From: DATFVA01 sp963764235
GTDB taxonomy: Bacteria > Bacteroidota > Ignavibacteria > Ignavibacteriales > Ignavibacteriaceae
DNA: 64,000 nucleotides
NCBI GenBank assembly: GCA_963764235.1
Contig: CAVXRO010000006.1
Span: 496,001 to 560,000 of the forward strand
Direction: 5' to 3'
The notes under the pieces were generated by a model. The model did no database searches, was not told where the DNA came from, and was given only the letters and a program-made list of their open reading frames with translations. Shown here in pieces: positions 45,362-55,617 of the stretch (positions are counted from its first letter, which is position 1; each line of letters begins with the position of its first letter). A program made the position numbers and the translations under genes.

Positions 45362-45383
45362 TTATAAAGTAATTTATAATGTG

Positions 45384-48300
45384 CTAAAACTTCAGCGGTT
45401 CATATTCGTCAAAGAATGATATGCCTGCTTTTTTAACAGTATCCTGGTAATGCTTCCATCTGGTTTCAAAAAAATCATTTACCCTTTCTACCATTGTCTG
45501 TAGTTTTGCGTCTGCAAGAAGCATTGCAGCATCAGCAGTCCTGCCGGGAGCTTCATACGATGAATTCACGTATTCATACACAGATGACAAACGGGAACTG
45601 ACATTGTCCGGATTATCTTTTATTCCCTGAATTTCCGGCTGGTTTATCAGCGCCATCAGACTCTTCAATGAATCCTTTACAGCTTTGGATTCCTTCTTAA
45701 GACTGTCTATCCAGGCACCTTCTTTTTCCTTTGCCCTTTGTTCTATGAGTCCGGTGGTTTTTTCTGCTGCCCGTATTCTGTCAGCAGCTTTTGTTGCAGC
45801 TGCAACTTTCTCCAGTATTTTATCAAGATAATCACTTTTAGCTTTCAGTTCTTCCAATGAAACATCTATACGGTGATCAGTTATTACTCTGGTCATTGTT
45901 GAATCGGAATGATTGCCGCTTATTACCTTTATCATATACTTTCCCGGTAGTACAGCAGGACCGCCGTATTCATGTTCCTTCTCAGGTTTAATAGTATAGG
46001 GCCATCTTACCCCCTTCCTGTCATAATTCCAGTAGATTCTGTTTAATCCGGATTCAACTTTTTCTTCAAGGGTTCTGATTATTTTCCCATCGCGGTTGAT
46101 AACCTCTACCTTAACGCTGTCGCCTGCCGCTTTCCCGTTCTTTTAAAGTATCTTCGCTTTCATCAGTATTTTTACGGATGGTTGTATCAGGATTTACGAT
46201 GAAGGAAATCATAGCTCCCGAGGGCCGGTTGTCTCCCTTGAAATCACTTGCCCCGGAGAACACGGGCCCGGGCCCTTTCCAGCGGTATATTTCATCTGCA
46301 GACTCAGGAACCGGGAACAAATAAAGGGAATCATTTATAATCTTTTTATTTGCGGCAATTTCCCTTAAAGGTTCAATGTTGTCAAAGATATAGGCGGCCC
46401 GTCCGAATGTACCAATAATTAAATCATTCTCCCGGGGATGGATCTGCATATCCATTGTAGAAACATTAGGGTATCCTTTTGTCCATTTATTCCAGGTTTT
46501 TGCTTTATCAAAGCTGACATATAACCCGAATTCAGTACCGAGGAACACCAGGTCAGGCCGTACAGGATCCTGGATCACAGAAAGAGCATATCCGAATATT
46601 GAATCCTGATCAGCGATGCTTTCCCAGTGCTTACCGAAGTCTTCTGTATAATAAACGTAGGTATTCCAGTCATTCCTGCGGTGATTATCAAGTACAACCC
46701 AAGCCTCGGATTCATGGTAAGTTGACGCTCTAACCTGTGGAATCCATGTCCCCCCCGGAACACCTTCCAGATAAGGGGATACATTTTCCCATGACCGGCC
46801 GCCGTCTTTAGTTAACTGAAGGTTTCCATCATCAGTACCAACCCAGATAATGTTTTTGTTTAAGGGACTTGGATCAATTGCTGCAATTGTTGTAAAATTT
46901 TCGGCATCAGTTACATCATAAGTCAGCCCGCCGCTCTCGTTCTGTTTCTGTTTGGAAGAATCATTCGTAGTTAGGTCAGGGGAACTAATATCCCAGCTAT
47001 CACCCCTGTCGGTGCTCTTCAGCAGAAACTGGCTTCCATAATAAATCGTTCCTTTGTCAAAAGGATCCTGTGCGATTCCCGCATTCCAGTTAAATCTCAA
47101 TTTAATAGTATCCGGATCAGGCGGGCGTATGAATTTAGCCTGACCAGTAAGTACATCATATCTGACGAGGTTGCCGCCCTGTGACATCGAATAGCCATAT
47201 CTTGAATTTGCGGGATCCGGCACTACATCAAATCCGTCACCAAAGCTCACCATCTGCCAGTACACATTTGTAATTCCATTCTGACTGAGTACCCGGGATG
47301 GTCCCCTCCAGGATCCGTTATCCTGCATTCCGCCATAGACGTTGTAGGGATAATCCATATCATAGCTTATATGATAGTATTGAGCGAGGGGAAGATTCTC
47401 AACAAACCGCCATGTTTTCCCTTTGTCGTGAGAAATGGCCATACCGCCGTCATTGCCGTCAATAAGAAAAGCAGGGTCTTCAGGACTTATCCAGAATGCA
47501 TGATGGTCGGGATGGATCCGGTTCCATGATACAAGGATCTCAAAGGATTTCCCGCCGTCCTCGCTGACAGAAACTTCTGAATGAACATCATAGATCCTGT
47601 TCTCATTTTCAGGGTCAACCACTATCTGTGCATAATAGAACGGACGGTCGCCTACATCCTTATTATTTACCATTTTCCATTTAAATCCGCCGTCATCGGA
47701 TCTGTATAAGGCATTCTTTTTTGCTTCAACCAAAGCGTAAACTACATTTGGATAATTATTGCATACTGCGAGTCCGATTCTTCCGAGATCACCTTTCGGC
47801 AGTCCGTCTTTATCTGTTCTCTTTACCCAGTTATTTCCCCCATCGAATGTTACAAAGAGGCCAGACCCCGGTCCGCCCGACTCAAAGAACCATGGCCACC
47901 TTCTGTATTCCCACATCGCCGCAAATAATTTGTTTGGGTTTACAGGATCCATGATCAGATCAGCTGCACCCGTTTTTTTATCGACAAATAATATTTTATT
48001 CCATGAAGCACCGCCGTCGGTAGTTTTATATACACCTCGTTCAGCTGTTGAATCCCATGCAGAACCAATGGCTGCAGCATAAACAGTATTGGAGTTCAAT
48101 GGATCAATAATAATTTTACTGATATTTCTTGTCTCATCCAGTCCCAGGTGCTTCCAGGATTTTCCGCCGTCTATGCTTTTATAAATACCGTTTCCGCTGG
48201 ATTGACTATTTCTCGGGTTAGCTTCTCCTGTACCCACCCAGATTACATCAGGAATTCTTTGATCGACTGCTACCGCACCGATTGAAAGAACCGGCTGATC

Positions 48301-48567
48301 ATCAAACACAGGATCCCAGTCGACCCCGGCGCTGGTCGACCTCCACAATCCACCCGAAGCCGTACCCGCATAAATTATGTCGGTATTCCGCATTACAACA
48401 TCAAAAGCGGTAACCCTGCCGCTCATACCGGCAGGACCGATACTGCGTGGTTTCATACCTTTTAGTTTGTCCATATTGATTTTTTGTGCTGAGACCTGAG
48501 AGCTGCAGTATAGAAGCATAATAAGGATGGAAATACCTGAAGTAATAAGATGTTTTACATTCATCAT
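45384..48567 (-). pseudogene. BNR/sortilin-type repeat secreted protein, frameshifted near the C-terminus
   Basis: Two frames encode one ~1060-residue protein. The first (48567-46111) has a signal peptide (to ~Ala27) and a repeat array of BNR/Asp-box and Sortilin-like blades (SVDGGKSWKHLG-type SxDxGxxW motifs, ~15 copies) forming beta-propellers. The second frame continues in phase from about 46140, through the 45384 end, with a Rib/FN3-like region (VINRDGKIIRTLEEKVESG) and a helical tail. The break is an indel at a four-base T run (46141-46144). Family members are proposed glycosyl hydrolases or sortilin-like; no catalytic residues are confirmed. A single-base sequencing error is possible. 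Confidence 0.8.
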
Positions 48568-48697
48568 TTCAGAAGCTCCCGCTTATGTAAGAAATAGAGG
48601 CATGACATAATTGTTACCTTTTATTTAAAGTAAAATATGCAGAATAAATCGTAAGATAAACTAAATATTGATGGACGGCGGAATATTTTATCTCAAC

Positions 48698-49708
48698 CTA
48701 ATCAGGATCAGTTTCCTTTTTACAGCCCCATCCTGAGTGTACTGATTTGGTTTTATTCTTTCCGAAGGCAGGAGGCTTATAGAAAACTGTGACTCCTGAT
48801 TCCATTCCCGTCTTCCGATAAGCCCCAATTGTTGAACAATCACAATTATTTATCGCTGCAGCTGCAGGCTGCTTATGCCGGATTTTAATCAGGTTATTAA
48901 CATATGGTTTCGTCTTATCGATATCATAAACTGAGATAGTTATTACAGTGAGGGTGTTTTTTTTGAGCATGTTGAATGCATTTTCTGCAAAAGCCCGGGC
49001 AAATGAGGAAGGTTCATAATTCTTAATATTAAGGTTTTTCAGGAACAAAGAATTCATTTGTGAAAGGTGGAGATTCTCAGGTGAGGCAATTATAAACCTG
49101 GTATAGGGTGAAAGAAGACGGACCATTCCGGGAGTACCATTATTGCAGGTCGAGAGTACGATTAGATCAAACCGGTCTCCTGCTGAAAACCCTTTAATAG
49201 CTTGTTCAAAGAGGTGGTCGTTAAAAGGAATCTCAGGATGAGTAATATTGTAGGGGTTTATTGAATTCTCCTCAGGGATTTCATGTCCGTAATAAAGCAG
49301 CATTTTTATTGTACTGTCTTTATCTTTATCTCTGTATTTTTCATATAAGTTTCTTTCGGAAGTAAATGCGGAATCAGTTTCATCTCTTTGATATGAATCC
49401 TCTTTGATTCTCTTCCCGTTTTTGAAATAATAGCAATGACTGTCATCCTCGGGAAAGAACAGGAATCTGGAAGCTGTCCCCTGGTGAAAAATAAATACCT
49501 CGGCATTATCAAGACCCTCGGCAGCGTCGAATGCCTGGCTTAGAATTTCCTTATCTGCATTATGCGGGGTTCCGGAAGTATCGTGATAAAGGTAGTCAGC
49601 ATCACCATGAATAATATAAATGATGGAATACGATATTTCTTTTCCCGGGGTTTCCGCGGTAAACACTGTAAGGGAAATGAATAAAATTAAAAACAGATAA
49701 GATTTCAT
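48698..49708 (-). CDS. Secreted clostripain/caspase-fold (C11-like) protein
   Basis: This 336-residue protein starts at ATG 49708 (signal peptide MKSYLFLILFISLTVFTAE). It shows a caspase-hemoglobinase (C11/clostripain-like) layout: His142 in LLYYGHEIP and Cys188 in IVLSTCNNGTPGMVRLLSPYTRFIIASPE, spaced as the catalytic dyad should be. The preceding strand is IYIIHGDADYLYHD. The Met at 49729 is less likely because a terminator hairpin covers it. It is downstream of a small membrane-anchored protein (49744-50184) on the same strand. Function: an extracytoplasmic peptidase, targets unknown. Confidence 0.68.
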   Translation of the reverse strand: MKSYLFLILFISLTVFTAETPGKEISYSIIYIIHGDADYLYHDTSGTPHNADKEILSQAFDAAEGLDNAEVFIFHQGTASRFLFFPEDDSHCYYFKNGKRIKEDSYQRDETDSAFTSERNLYEKYRDKDKDSTIKMLLYYGHEIPEENSINPYNITHPEIPFNDHLFEQAIKGFSAGDRFDLIVLSTCNNGTPGMVRLLSPYTRFIIASPENLHLSQMNSLFLKNLNIKNYEPSSFARAFAENAFNMLKKNTLTVITISVYDIDKTKPYVNNLIKIRHKQPAAAAINNCDCSTIGAYRKTGMESGVTVFYKPPAFGKNKTKSVHSGWGCKKETDPD

Positions 49709-49714
49709 AATATA

Positions 49715-49737
49715 AAGCCGGTTATTCAAACCGGCTC
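49715..49737 (-). terminator. Hairpin between two minus-strand genes
   Basis: On the minus strand AGCCGGTT-TGAAT-AACCGGCT forms an 8-bp stem followed by TTATATT, just after the stop of the 49744-50184 gene. It is a weak intrinsic terminator. Confidence 0.55.
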
Positions 49738-49743
49738 ATTATT

Positions 49744-50184
49744 TTATAAGAGAAGGGCGACTAATATGATTATAAGAACAAGAGCGATCACGCTTATGGT
49801 TATATATTCGGCAGATTGCTCAAACTGCTGCATAGAATAGTTCGCAAACTGGTTAAGATTTGCATCAGCCACTTTATCATAACCATTCAATCCGTTTAAT
49901 TCATTTTTCTTTTCACGGATTTTATTTTTGAAATAATTTATTCCTTCACGATCATTTTGAGACAACGGCATTTGCCCGGCAGTATTAAAAGCTTTCAAAA
50001 GATCATCAAAAGAATTGTTCAGTATCACTCTTTTCTGAGCGGGATCCTCCGTCTGCTTTACCCGCTGGTTAACCTTATTGAAATAATCCTTCAACTCCTT
50101 CTGAGTATCGTCGTTCCCTGCAAGTGCTGATCCGGCAAGGAATACTGTAAGTAAGAAAAGTATCACTATCTTATGTTTGATCAT
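49744..50184 (-). CDS. Small secreted/membrane-anchored helical protein
   Basis: This 146-residue protein starts at ATG 50184, preceded by AAAGGAG; an upstream start at 50214 is less likely. It has a signal peptide (ends ALAGN), a helical, charged middle (~30-105, e.g. DYFNKVNQRVKQTEDPAQKR) and a C-terminal hydrophobic helix (ITISVIALVLIIILVALLL), so it is anchored by its tail. No family is recognised. It precedes the C11-like gene, separated by a hairpin. Confidence 0.68.
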   Translation of the reverse strand: MIKHKIVILFLLTVFLAGSALAGNDDTQKELKDYFNKVNQRVKQTEDPAQKRVILNNSFDDLLKAFNTAGQMPLSQNDREGINYFKNKIREKKNELNGLNGYDKVADANLNQFANYSMQQFEQSAEYITISVIALVLIIILVALLL

Positions 50185-50418
50185 AAGAATCTCCTTTTTT
50201 TGTTGCTTTTTCATAGGCAGAATACGAAACTAAATAAATGAGAACTGTGAGAACTGACACCCGCTTATTCTGTATCAAACAGTTTTAGTCAATAAAAATC
50301 CTTTGGGTATTTGTCCAGTTTGTTTTAAGTTAAGCCAAAACGATCCGCGAAAACTTGCGGAAGAGGTTCTGATTATAAACTCTTCCTAAATTATTAAATA
50401 ATTATAAGGAGTTAAGCT

Positions 50419-51015
50419 ATGAACCTTATTGACCGTGCTAAAAACATTCTCTTAAGTCCCAAAACCGAATGGGATGTAATCCGCTCCGAATCATCCACTC
50501 CCACTGAATTATTTTCCCGATATGCAGTTATTCTTGCCGCCATCCCTGCTATTGCCGGATTCATTGGGTACTACCTTATCGGAATATCCCTTGGTACATT
50601 CGGCTCGGTTCGTCTTGAAATAGGGACATCCCTAACCTGGGCTATTCTTACTTTTATACTTTCTTTAGTGAGTGTTTATGTTCTGGGCTGGATAATTGAT
50701 GCACTAGCCCCATCATTCGGATCTGCAAAGGATTTTATTTCCTCCCTAAAAGTAGCTGTTTACTCAAGTACTGCAGTTTGGGTAGCCGGAATATTTCATA
50801 TTATTCCCTCATTATCCTTTCTTACCGGTATCGCCGGCATATACAGCCTCGTGCTTCTATATATGGGACTTAAACAAGTTAAGATGACTCCTTCTGATAA
50901 ACTTGTCGGTTATTTTGTTGTAACCATTATTGTTGCCCTGGTACTCTATTTTATTATAGGAGCAATAATAGGTTCCATAGTATTCAGGGATTATTATTTT
51001 AACGGAGCAATGTAG
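50419..51015 (+). CDS. Yip1-family membrane protein
   Basis: This 198-residue membrane protein has five hydrophobic helices and the Yip1-type N-terminus MNLIDRAKNILLSPKTEWDVI, a conserved amphipathic motif of bacterial Yip1 proteins. A TAAGGAG site lies 8 bp before the ATG. Bacterial members have no settled role; some are in stress or envelope contexts. It lies between the divergently oriented small anchored protein and the TPR-CHAT gene. A similar helical pack ends the GH2-like protein at 40421, which may be a shared fold. Confidence 0.78.
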   Translation: MNLIDRAKNILLSPKTEWDVIRSESSTPTELFSRYAVILAAIPAIAGFIGYYLIGISLGTFGSVRLEIGTSLTWAILTFILSLVSVYVLGWIIDALAPSFGSAKDFISSLKVAVYSSTAVWVAGIFHIIPSLSFLTGIAGIYSLVLLYMGLKQVKMTPSDKLVGYFVVTIIVALVLYFIIGAIIGSIVFRDYYFNGAM

Positions 51016-51088
51016 GGGTTAAGGCAATTATGCCTGGCACCGAAATTAGAATGGCTGTACATTTTCCTGGGTGAATGCAAACAAAATA

Positions 51089-53818
51089 TCAACGGCCGAT
51101 CAGTACAAATGGGCTCCATTCGAGCGGGTAGGAAAAGACCCCCCCTTTTATCAGGTCCAGTTTGGCTTTCCTTAATGCAGAAGAATAATCCATTCCGTCC
51201 AGAATATTTTTATAAAACAGGATCATTAAAACGGAAGTAGACTTACCATCTGCCTGCCACAATGATATCACAAGGTTATCGGTCCCGGCATAACGAAAGC
51301 CCCTTGTTAAGGCATAAATTCCTTCACCTTTTACAATTGTACCAAGACCGCTTTCACAGTCACTCAACACCAGGAGATCGGCGTTCAGATTAAGGTTAAA
51401 AATATCACCGGTATAGAGAGTACCGTTGTTTATTGTATCCCTTTCACCTCCATAAAATACCAGGCTTGAAAGTTTAGGGTGTTCTTCATTTATAAAGCCC
51501 TGTGCAGCAAGGTGAATAAATTTATATTTGTACATCTTTTCTGACCGCAGTGCAGATTCAGTTGAAGAATTAGTTAGGTAAAGGTCAGAGGGATAATTAT
51601 GTTCTTTAAAAAGTTCTCCTATTGACCTGACCTCTTTTTCGGTTCCAGGAAGAGCAGGTGCAAAACCCGCGTATGACATCAGGGAGTTATTATTGCGATG
51701 GAGCAGACTTTCCTTTAAAAGGAGCGCCGAATAATGATAGCTGATCTCATATTTTTCTATAAGATATGGAAGATGTGAAAAATCACCATCAAAACGATGG
51801 GGCTGCTCTTCTGATAACAGAGCTTCATACGGAAGGTATGAAAGAATATAGTCGGGAATTATATAAAGTTTTTTTTTATCTGTAAGAAGGCTTTCAACAG
51901 GTTCAATTAACCTGGAGTACAACTCCCACGCAGATGATAAATAGTTTATATAGTTTAATTTCGGCAGTGCCTCCCTGAACTTTCTTACCAGGTCAAAAAA
52001 GCCCGAATCACAATTTACAGTAACGGCATTTGCAGAACTTTTTGTGAGTGTGAAGATTGTGATGCTGGAATCCCCTGTGAAATATTCTAGCACTGCTTCG
52101 TCGGGGGAAAGAAGTTGTGTGATCTCCCGGGTAGAGGAAATTTCCCCAGGGTATTTTAATCTGTAATAATTAGGAAAATACTGCTCCAGGTATATCTGCA
52201 GCTGGTTAAACTGACGCTGAGTTTCAAAAAGCAGCCTCCTGTTATTGCCGATTGCCTGCAGATCGTTCGATTCTTCCGCCTCTTCCTGCTTTGTATGATA
52301 CAGAGCGAGATCAATCCTGAGATCTTTCTCTTCGGTAATAATGCTGTCGGGTAGTCCCGCGAACTTACGCGCATCTGATTCTGCTATTGCCTCAGCTATG
52401 ATACCGGCTTTATTACGTTCAGAAAACCTGAATGCAGATTCAATATAACCGGGATCATTCTTCAAACTGTAAAGTTTAAGTGCCGTAAGAACACCTTGCT
52501 TGTTAACCTCATATGCTTGTTTTGTGAGCATTAGCCTGGATTCTTCCCCGCTAAAATCTGCCTTAAGTTTCTCTATCAGCCCGGAAGCCAGATTAAATGC
52601 ATCCAAAGCTTTTTGAAGAGCGGGTACGTCGCCTGAATTTCCTGACTCCTGAAAACAAGCGTTCCCTTTTCCGATCAGTGCTGATAGAAGCTGCTCCCCG
52701 GAGGGGAATTTATCTAGATAATCGGGATCCGGAACGGCAGGAGTATAATCAGGCCAGACCACATAGAGTGCCGAGTCATAATATGCCTCTGCAGAAGGAA
52801 AATCCTGTTTCTTTACCGAAAGATCACCTGTGTACTTATATGCTTCCGCTAGTCCCGGATTTGAGGGATCGATTTTTCTGTAAATAGAAACTGCTTTTTT
52901 AAGAAAATATGCCGCATTATTTAAGCCGCCCATTTTTACGAATATATTTCCAATTGCGGCGTAACTGGAAGCTACATCGCGTGATTCCTCCCCCGCAAAA
53001 TCTCTTCGTATCTGCATAGCTTTATAATCACATTCAAGAGCCTGGTTATAGTTACCCGTATAACTATATTTATTCGCAAGGTTGTTGTAGCTTATAGCTA
53101 CATAAGGATGACCCTCACCTAGCTTATCTATCCAGATCTTCAGGGCTTTTTCCTCATACTGGATAGACCTTTTGTAATCTTCTTTTAAGAAATATACATT
53201 AGAAATATTCGTATAGCTGTTGGCAAAATACGGATTGTCTTTTGTGAGCGTGCTGTCCCATATTGAAAGCGCCTTTTCAAAATACTGAAGAGCTTTCTCA
53301 TAATCCCCCGTACGATAGTAGATTAATCCGACATTTTGGTAACCTTTGCCGGTATTTATATGTTCCTCGCCGAATACTTTTTCATTTATATCCAGCATAT
53401 CTTTATAATATTTGTATGCTTTGTCGTAGTTCCCCTTTTCATAGTATATTGTTCCTATGCTGTTATAAAGCTCCGCCCGAAGTGAGTCCTGATTCTCCTT
53501 TAAATAACTTACAGCGTCCAGCCCGTTGTTAAGATGTGTAAATGCCTTCGCATAATTTCCAAGGTACCTGTAATTGATACCTATATTTTTCTGGCAATCA
53601 ATGAAATTTTTCCAGCTTTTATATTTCTCATATATGGATGATGCCTTCTCATAGTAGAAGTTAGAGCTATCGTACTGAACATCCCTCCAGAAATCGTCAG
53701 CTTTTTTATATAGCTTTTCAGCTTCAGTCGAGTCAACCGGCTCCATTGAAAATATTCCGTAAACCGGGAATAATGAAAAAATTAGGACAATAATTATTAC
53801 GTGTATATGATTCTTCAT
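51089..53818 (-). CDS. TPR-CHAT protein (caspase-like), catalytic His replaced
   Basis: This 909-residue exported protein starts at ATG 53818 (signal peptide MKNHIHVIIIVLIFSLFPVYG). About eight TPRs cover ~30-400 (e.g. AYKYYKDMLDINEKVFGEEH). A CHAT domain covers ~610-909. It keeps the catalytic Cys821 (LVLSDCESGLG) and the SLWQADGKST region. The usual ATHG catalytic-His motif reads AAQG here: Gln773. Such TPR-CHAT proteins are common in Bacteroidota and may cleave or scaffold partners. Without His the protease may be dead. It stands alone on the minus strand with a T9SS cargo gene upstream on the plus strand. Confidence 0.85.
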   Translation of the reverse strand: MKNHIHVIIIVLIFSLFPVYGIFSMEPVDSTEAEKLYKKADDFWRDVQYDSSNFYYEKASSIYEKYKSWKNFIDCQKNIGINYRYLGNYAKAFTHLNNGLDAVSYLKENQDSLRAELYNSIGTIYYEKGNYDKAYKYYKDMLDINEKVFGEEHINTGKGYQNVGLIYYRTGDYEKALQYFEKALSIWDSTLTKDNPYFANSYTNISNVYFLKEDYKRSIQYEEKALKIWIDKLGEGHPYVAISYNNLANKYSYTGNYNQALECDYKAMQIRRDFAGEESRDVASSYAAIGNIFVKMGGLNNAAYFLKKAVSIYRKIDPSNPGLAEAYKYTGDLSVKKQDFPSAEAYYDSALYVVWPDYTPAVPDPDYLDKFPSGEQLLSALIGKGNACFQESGNSGDVPALQKALDAFNLASGLIEKLKADFSGEESRLMLTKQAYEVNKQGVLTALKLYSLKNDPGYIESAFRFSERNKAGIIAEAIAESDARKFAGLPDSIITEEKDLRIDLALYHTKQEEAEESNDLQAIGNNRRLLFETQRQFNQLQIYLEQYFPNYYRLKYPGEISSTREITQLLSPDEAVLEYFTGDSSITIFTLTKSSANAVTVNCDSGFFDLVRKFREALPKLNYINYLSSAWELYSRLIEPVESLLTDKKKLYIIPDYILSYLPYEALLSEEQPHRFDGDFSHLPYLIEKYEISYHYSALLLKESLLHRNNNSLMSYAGFAPALPGTEKEVRSIGELFKEHNYPSDLYLTNSSTESALRSEKMYKYKFIHLAAQGFINEEHPKLSSLVFYGGERDTINNGTLYTGDIFNLNLNADLLVLSDCESGLGTIVKGEGIYALTRGFRYAGTDNLVISLWQADGKSTSVLMILFYKNILDGMDYSSALRKAKLDLIKGGVFSYPLEWSPFVLIGR

Positions 53819-54053
53819 TTTGGGTAAAACTGAACCTGAGAATGATAAATAATGTAATTTTTCCATATATCATTTTCAACCAATATATAAGCGCCTTGCA
53901 TAAAGTTTCAGAGTACGGGAACTCAGAGATAAATAAATGTGTTGTCCAAAATAAGTCACCTATAGATTAACTAATTACAATCTGAAGCGGATAGGAAATT
54001 ACCATCCAGTAGGTGAACTATGTTTTGATCAATTAAATAAACCAGGAGATAGT

Positions 54054-55103
54054 ATGAAACTTAAATTTATTTCTTTCGCTGTCGTGACAATAGTTTTTCT
54101 GCTGAATTTTTCTATTTCTGCTCAGACAGCCAGAGTGCAGGTGATTCATAATGCAGCAGATGTAGCGGCAGATCCGGTGGATATTTATCTTAATGGCACT
54201 TTACTTCTTGATAATTTTGCATTCAGGGAAGCCACACCATTCATTGATGCACCGGCAGGTGTAACCTTGAATATAGGTGTAGCACCATCAACAAGCAGTT
54301 CCGTAAATGATACACTGGCAAACTTCCAGGCTATGTTGGCAAATGGCGGAACATATGTAGTGATAGCAAACGGAGTACTTGATCCGAATTCATATGCGCC
54401 AAATCCTGACGGGAAGAATACAGCTTTTACATTATTTATCAAGTCGATGGCCCGTGAGTCTGCCAACGGGAGTGGAGTAGATTTCTTCGTCGTACATGGA
54501 TCGACTGATGCACCCGCAGTAGATGTAATAGCACGTAATGTAGCTACGCTGGTAGATAATGCGGCATATGGAGATATTACAGATTATATAAACGTACCCG
54601 CGGGAGATTATACACTTGATATAACCCCGGCTAATGATAACAATACAATAGTAGCATCTTTTGATGCAAATCTTTCAGGACTGGATGGGGGAAGTGCAGT
54701 AGTATTTGCATCAGGATTCCTGGATCCGTCCATGAATCAGAACGGAGAACCTTTTGGTATTTTTGCAGCTCTAAGTGATGGTACTGTAGTTAGTTTCAGT
54801 ACGGTTACTTCCAATGATGATAACAGTACGTCTGTCCCGATGAAATTTGGCTTGCAGCAGAATTATCCGAATCCATTTAACCCTACGACTAATATATATT
54901 TCAGTCTTCCTGAACAGCAGTTAGTAAAGTTAAAAGTATATAATGCAATCGGACAGGAAGTAGCAACACTGGCAAATGAAGTAATGAACCAGGGAAATTA
55001 TTCCCTAACATTCGATGCGAGTAATCTTTCGTCCGGCGTTTACTTTTATAAAATCCAAACAGAAAACTTTAATGAAGTCAAGAAAATGATACTTGCTAAG
55101 TAA
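54054..55103 (+). CDS. DUF4397-containing T9SS cargo protein
   Basis: This 349-residue exported protein has a signal peptide (ends SISAQT). Two DUF4397 domains follow: ARVQVIHNAADVAADPVDIYLNG (~25-135) and FFVVHGSTDAPAVDVIARN (~140-250). The C-terminal ~85 residues are a T9SS sorting domain (NYPNPFNPTTNIYFSL, ending EVKKMILAK). DUF4397 is found in surface proteins; its ligand is unknown. An AGGAGAT site precedes the ATG, and a strong intrinsic terminator (55129-55155) ends the transcript. Confidence 0.88.
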   Translation: MKLKFISFAVVTIVFLLNFSISAQTARVQVIHNAADVAADPVDIYLNGTLLLDNFAFREATPFIDAPAGVTLNIGVAPSTSSSVNDTLANFQAMLANGGTYVVIANGVLDPNSYAPNPDGKNTAFTLFIKSMARESANGSGVDFFVVHGSTDAPAVDVIARNVATLVDNAAYGDITDYINVPAGDYTLDITPANDNNTIVASFDANLSGLDGGSAVVFASGFLDPSMNQNGEPFGIFAALSDGTVVSFSTVTSNDDNSTSVPMKFGLQQNYPNPFNPTTNIYFSLPEQQLVKLKVYNAIGQEVATLANEVMNQGNYSLTFDASNLSSGVYFYKIQTENFNEVKKMILAK

Positions 55104-55128
55104 CCCCGTGAAAAATACGTTCGTTATG

Positions 55129-55155
55129 AGTCCTGCTCCGGCAGGACTTTTTTTT
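55129..55155 (+). terminator. Intrinsic terminator after the DUF4397 gene
   Basis: AGTCCTGC-TCCG-GCAGGACT is followed by eight T bases, 26 bp after the stop. Confidence 0.93.
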
Positions 55156-55261
55156 GCTCTGATGTGAAAATTTTACTCCCTTATCTTACTGATCAACCGG
55201 AGTAGCCGGAGCCAAGGCATTGAAACTTATTTGACAAACTGTATAATATTAAATTGGAACA

Positions 55262-55417
55262 CTGCCATTTTGCCATACTATAAATTTTTTCAACAGCGGG
55301 AAATTGCGATTTTTTGTAAGTTTTGGACTTTCTCATTTTGAGTTCAAAAGGCGGATAAAAGGCGGATAAAAGGCTCACAAACAATAATAAACAAGTAGTC
55401 TGCCATTTTGTCATACT
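55262..55417. repeat. Two copies of CTGCCATTTTGYCATACT
   Basis: CTGCCATTTTGCCATACT lies at 55262-55279 and CTGCCATTTTGTCATACT at 55400-55417, in the same orientation, 138 bp apart (17 of 18 identical). The core TGCCA-TTT-TGYCA is dyad-like, so each could be a protein-binding site. Confidence 0.6.
55346..55374. repeat. Short tandem repeat AAAAGGCGGAT
   Basis: Two perfect 11-bp units plus a partial third. It lies between the two CTGCCATTTTG copies. Confidence 0.7.
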
Positions 55418-55617
55418 TGTTGAATATTTAAACAGGTATAGAAGATATTGGACCTCTGTTTGAGGAAACATAAATTACAAAAATTATTTATACGGCAAGT
55501 TTTGCCGGGCGAGAATAATAGAGTTGATTGAATTACTGAATAGGAGTAAGTTTAATATGTGCCGTTATAACCCTACGGCACAAGTTCAGGAGTACAATAT
55601 TATGGGAGAAATACTTT

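Larger units (their letters stand above)
55156..55617. other. Intergenic region with short repeats
   Basis: No convincing gene is seen in these ~460 bp. A 92-codon frame on the minus strand (55193-55471) exists but has no recognisable domain and crosses two repeats, so I do not call it. The region carries the TGCCATTTTG repeats and a small tandem repeat (next entries) and should hold the porV promoter. Confidence 0.5.

Noticed and set aside
55193..55471. 92-codon frame on the minus strand
   Set aside because: It crosses repeats, has no domain or ribosome site and looks like non-coding sequence.
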